From Vampirovibrio chlorellavorus (GTDB taxonomy: Bacteria; Cyanobacteriota; Vampirovibrionia; Vampirovibrionales; Vampirovibrionaceae): a stretch of 64,000 bases of DNA. The position numbers and the translations under genes were made by a program. A model generated the notes under the pieces. The model was not told where the DNA came from, ran no database searches, and was given only the letters and a program-made list of their open reading frames with translations. Location of the stretch: positions 1 through 64,000 of the forward strand of contig LAPX01000002.1 in the NCBI GenBank assembly GCA_001858525.1, given 5' to 3'. Of the stretch, positions 63,191-64,000 are shown one piece after another; within the stretch, counting starts at the first letter, position 1; each line of letters opens with the position of its first letter.

Positions 63191-64000
63191 TTATTTCCCG
63201 AAGAATCCCGGTGGTAGTTTCATTCCTTTGGGCATCTTGGGCATTTTCATTTTGGATAAATCCGGCATCCCCCCACCACCGGATGGCATCCCAGGCATTC
63301 CCGGAAAGCCGCCCATGCCTTGCATCATCTCCGCCATAGGGTCCTTTTTCTTTTTCTTGATGCTGCGCGGCATTTTCAACCCGGACATCCCCCCGGCCGC
63401 GCTTTCTGGCTCAGCATTCATGCCGCCGGTGAACTGGGTCAACTGCTTCATGACCATGCGCATTTGCTCAAACTGGCGTAAAAAGGCTTCCAGATCCGCA
63501 TCCTTCATGCCACAGCCCTTGGCAATCCGCTGGCGACGGCTTTCATTGATCAATTCGGGCTTACGCCGCTCCGCCAGAGTCATGCTGGAGATCATGGCCT
63601 CCACCTTTTTCATCTGGCCCTCGCCGCTGTGGGAGATCATTTCCCGCATTTCCTTGGTGATACCCGGAATGGGCAGCATGCCCAAAATTTGCTCCATTGA
63701 ACCCAGCATTTTGAAGGATTTCTGAATTTTCAGGAAATCCTCAAACGAGAAGGAGTCCTTGCGCATTTTTTCTTCGAGGCGCTGGGCCTCATCCATATCA
63801 AAAGCTTCCTGAGCCCGCTCCACCAGACTGACCACATCGCCCATGCCCAAAATCCGGGTGGCCATGCGATCGGGGTGAAACACCTCCAGACCGGTCAGCT
63901 TTTCACTGGTTCCAATCAACTTAATGGGCTTGCCGGTCACTTCCACCACCGAAAGCGCCGCCCCGCCCCGGGCGTCCCCATCCAGCTTGGTGACCACAAT
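63191..64000 (-). CDS. ffh: Signal recognition particle protein Ffh (partial, N-terminus outside window)
   Basis: '[59 protein letters not shown]', Met-rich M-domain C-terminus. Confidence 0.97.
   Translation of the reverse strand: MVVTKLDGDARGGAALSVVEVTGKPIKLIGTSEKLTGLEVFHPDRMATRILGMGDVVSLVERAQEAFDMDEAQRLEEKMRKDSFSFEDFLKIQKSFKMLGSMEQILGMLPIPGITKEMREMISHSGEGQMKKVEAMISSMTLAERRKPELINESRRQRIAKGCGMKDADLEAFLRQFEQMRMVMKQLTQFTGGMNAEPESAAGGMSGLKMPRSIKKKKKDPMAEMMQGMGGFPGMPGMPSGGGGMPDLSKMKMPKMPKGMKLPPGFFGK

Overview
64 kb bacterial chromosomal segment with dense coding and mostly housekeeping or accessory metabolism. From start to end it contains: a type I restriction-modification operon on the minus strand (hsdR-fic-hsdS-small ORF-hsdM); tRNA-Leu(UAA); proline iminopeptidase, isochorismatase-like, thioredoxin-like, ferredoxin, YraN and PilZ genes; a three-copy repeat secreted protein; an Ogt-type methyltransferase; a 1316-aa HEAT-repeat/subtilase fusion; tRNA-Ala(GGC); an aminotransferase; a class III extradiol dioxygenase-like pair; OsmC and hemL; a stretch of poorly characterised proteins (a transglutaminase/papain-like candidate, a Cx5R protein phosphatase); an LLM-flavin/asparaginase-II/cyclase operon followed by msrB; a 663-aa repeat protein with a clean 17-residue repeat; a P-type ATPase; a Wzx/Wzy-type exopolysaccharide cluster; an exported katG; a RelA/SpoT-like domain protein; a 26-bp perfect inverted repeat element; a (PT)n protein; and the 3' part of ffh at the right edge. 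The gene content (DUF2993/LmeA-like, repeat families) would fit a non-photosynthetic cyanobacterial relative such as Vampirovibrionia, but this is an impression and is not demonstrated. The best novelty candidates are the 17-residue repeat protein (36948-38939), the RelA/SpoT-like protein (60392-61486), the 61493-61645 inverted repeat element, a structured intergenic region at 33197-33440, the small ORF inside the RM operon, and a set of effector-like proteins that lack recognisable Sec signals. No homology search was run. All family calls are from motif reading.
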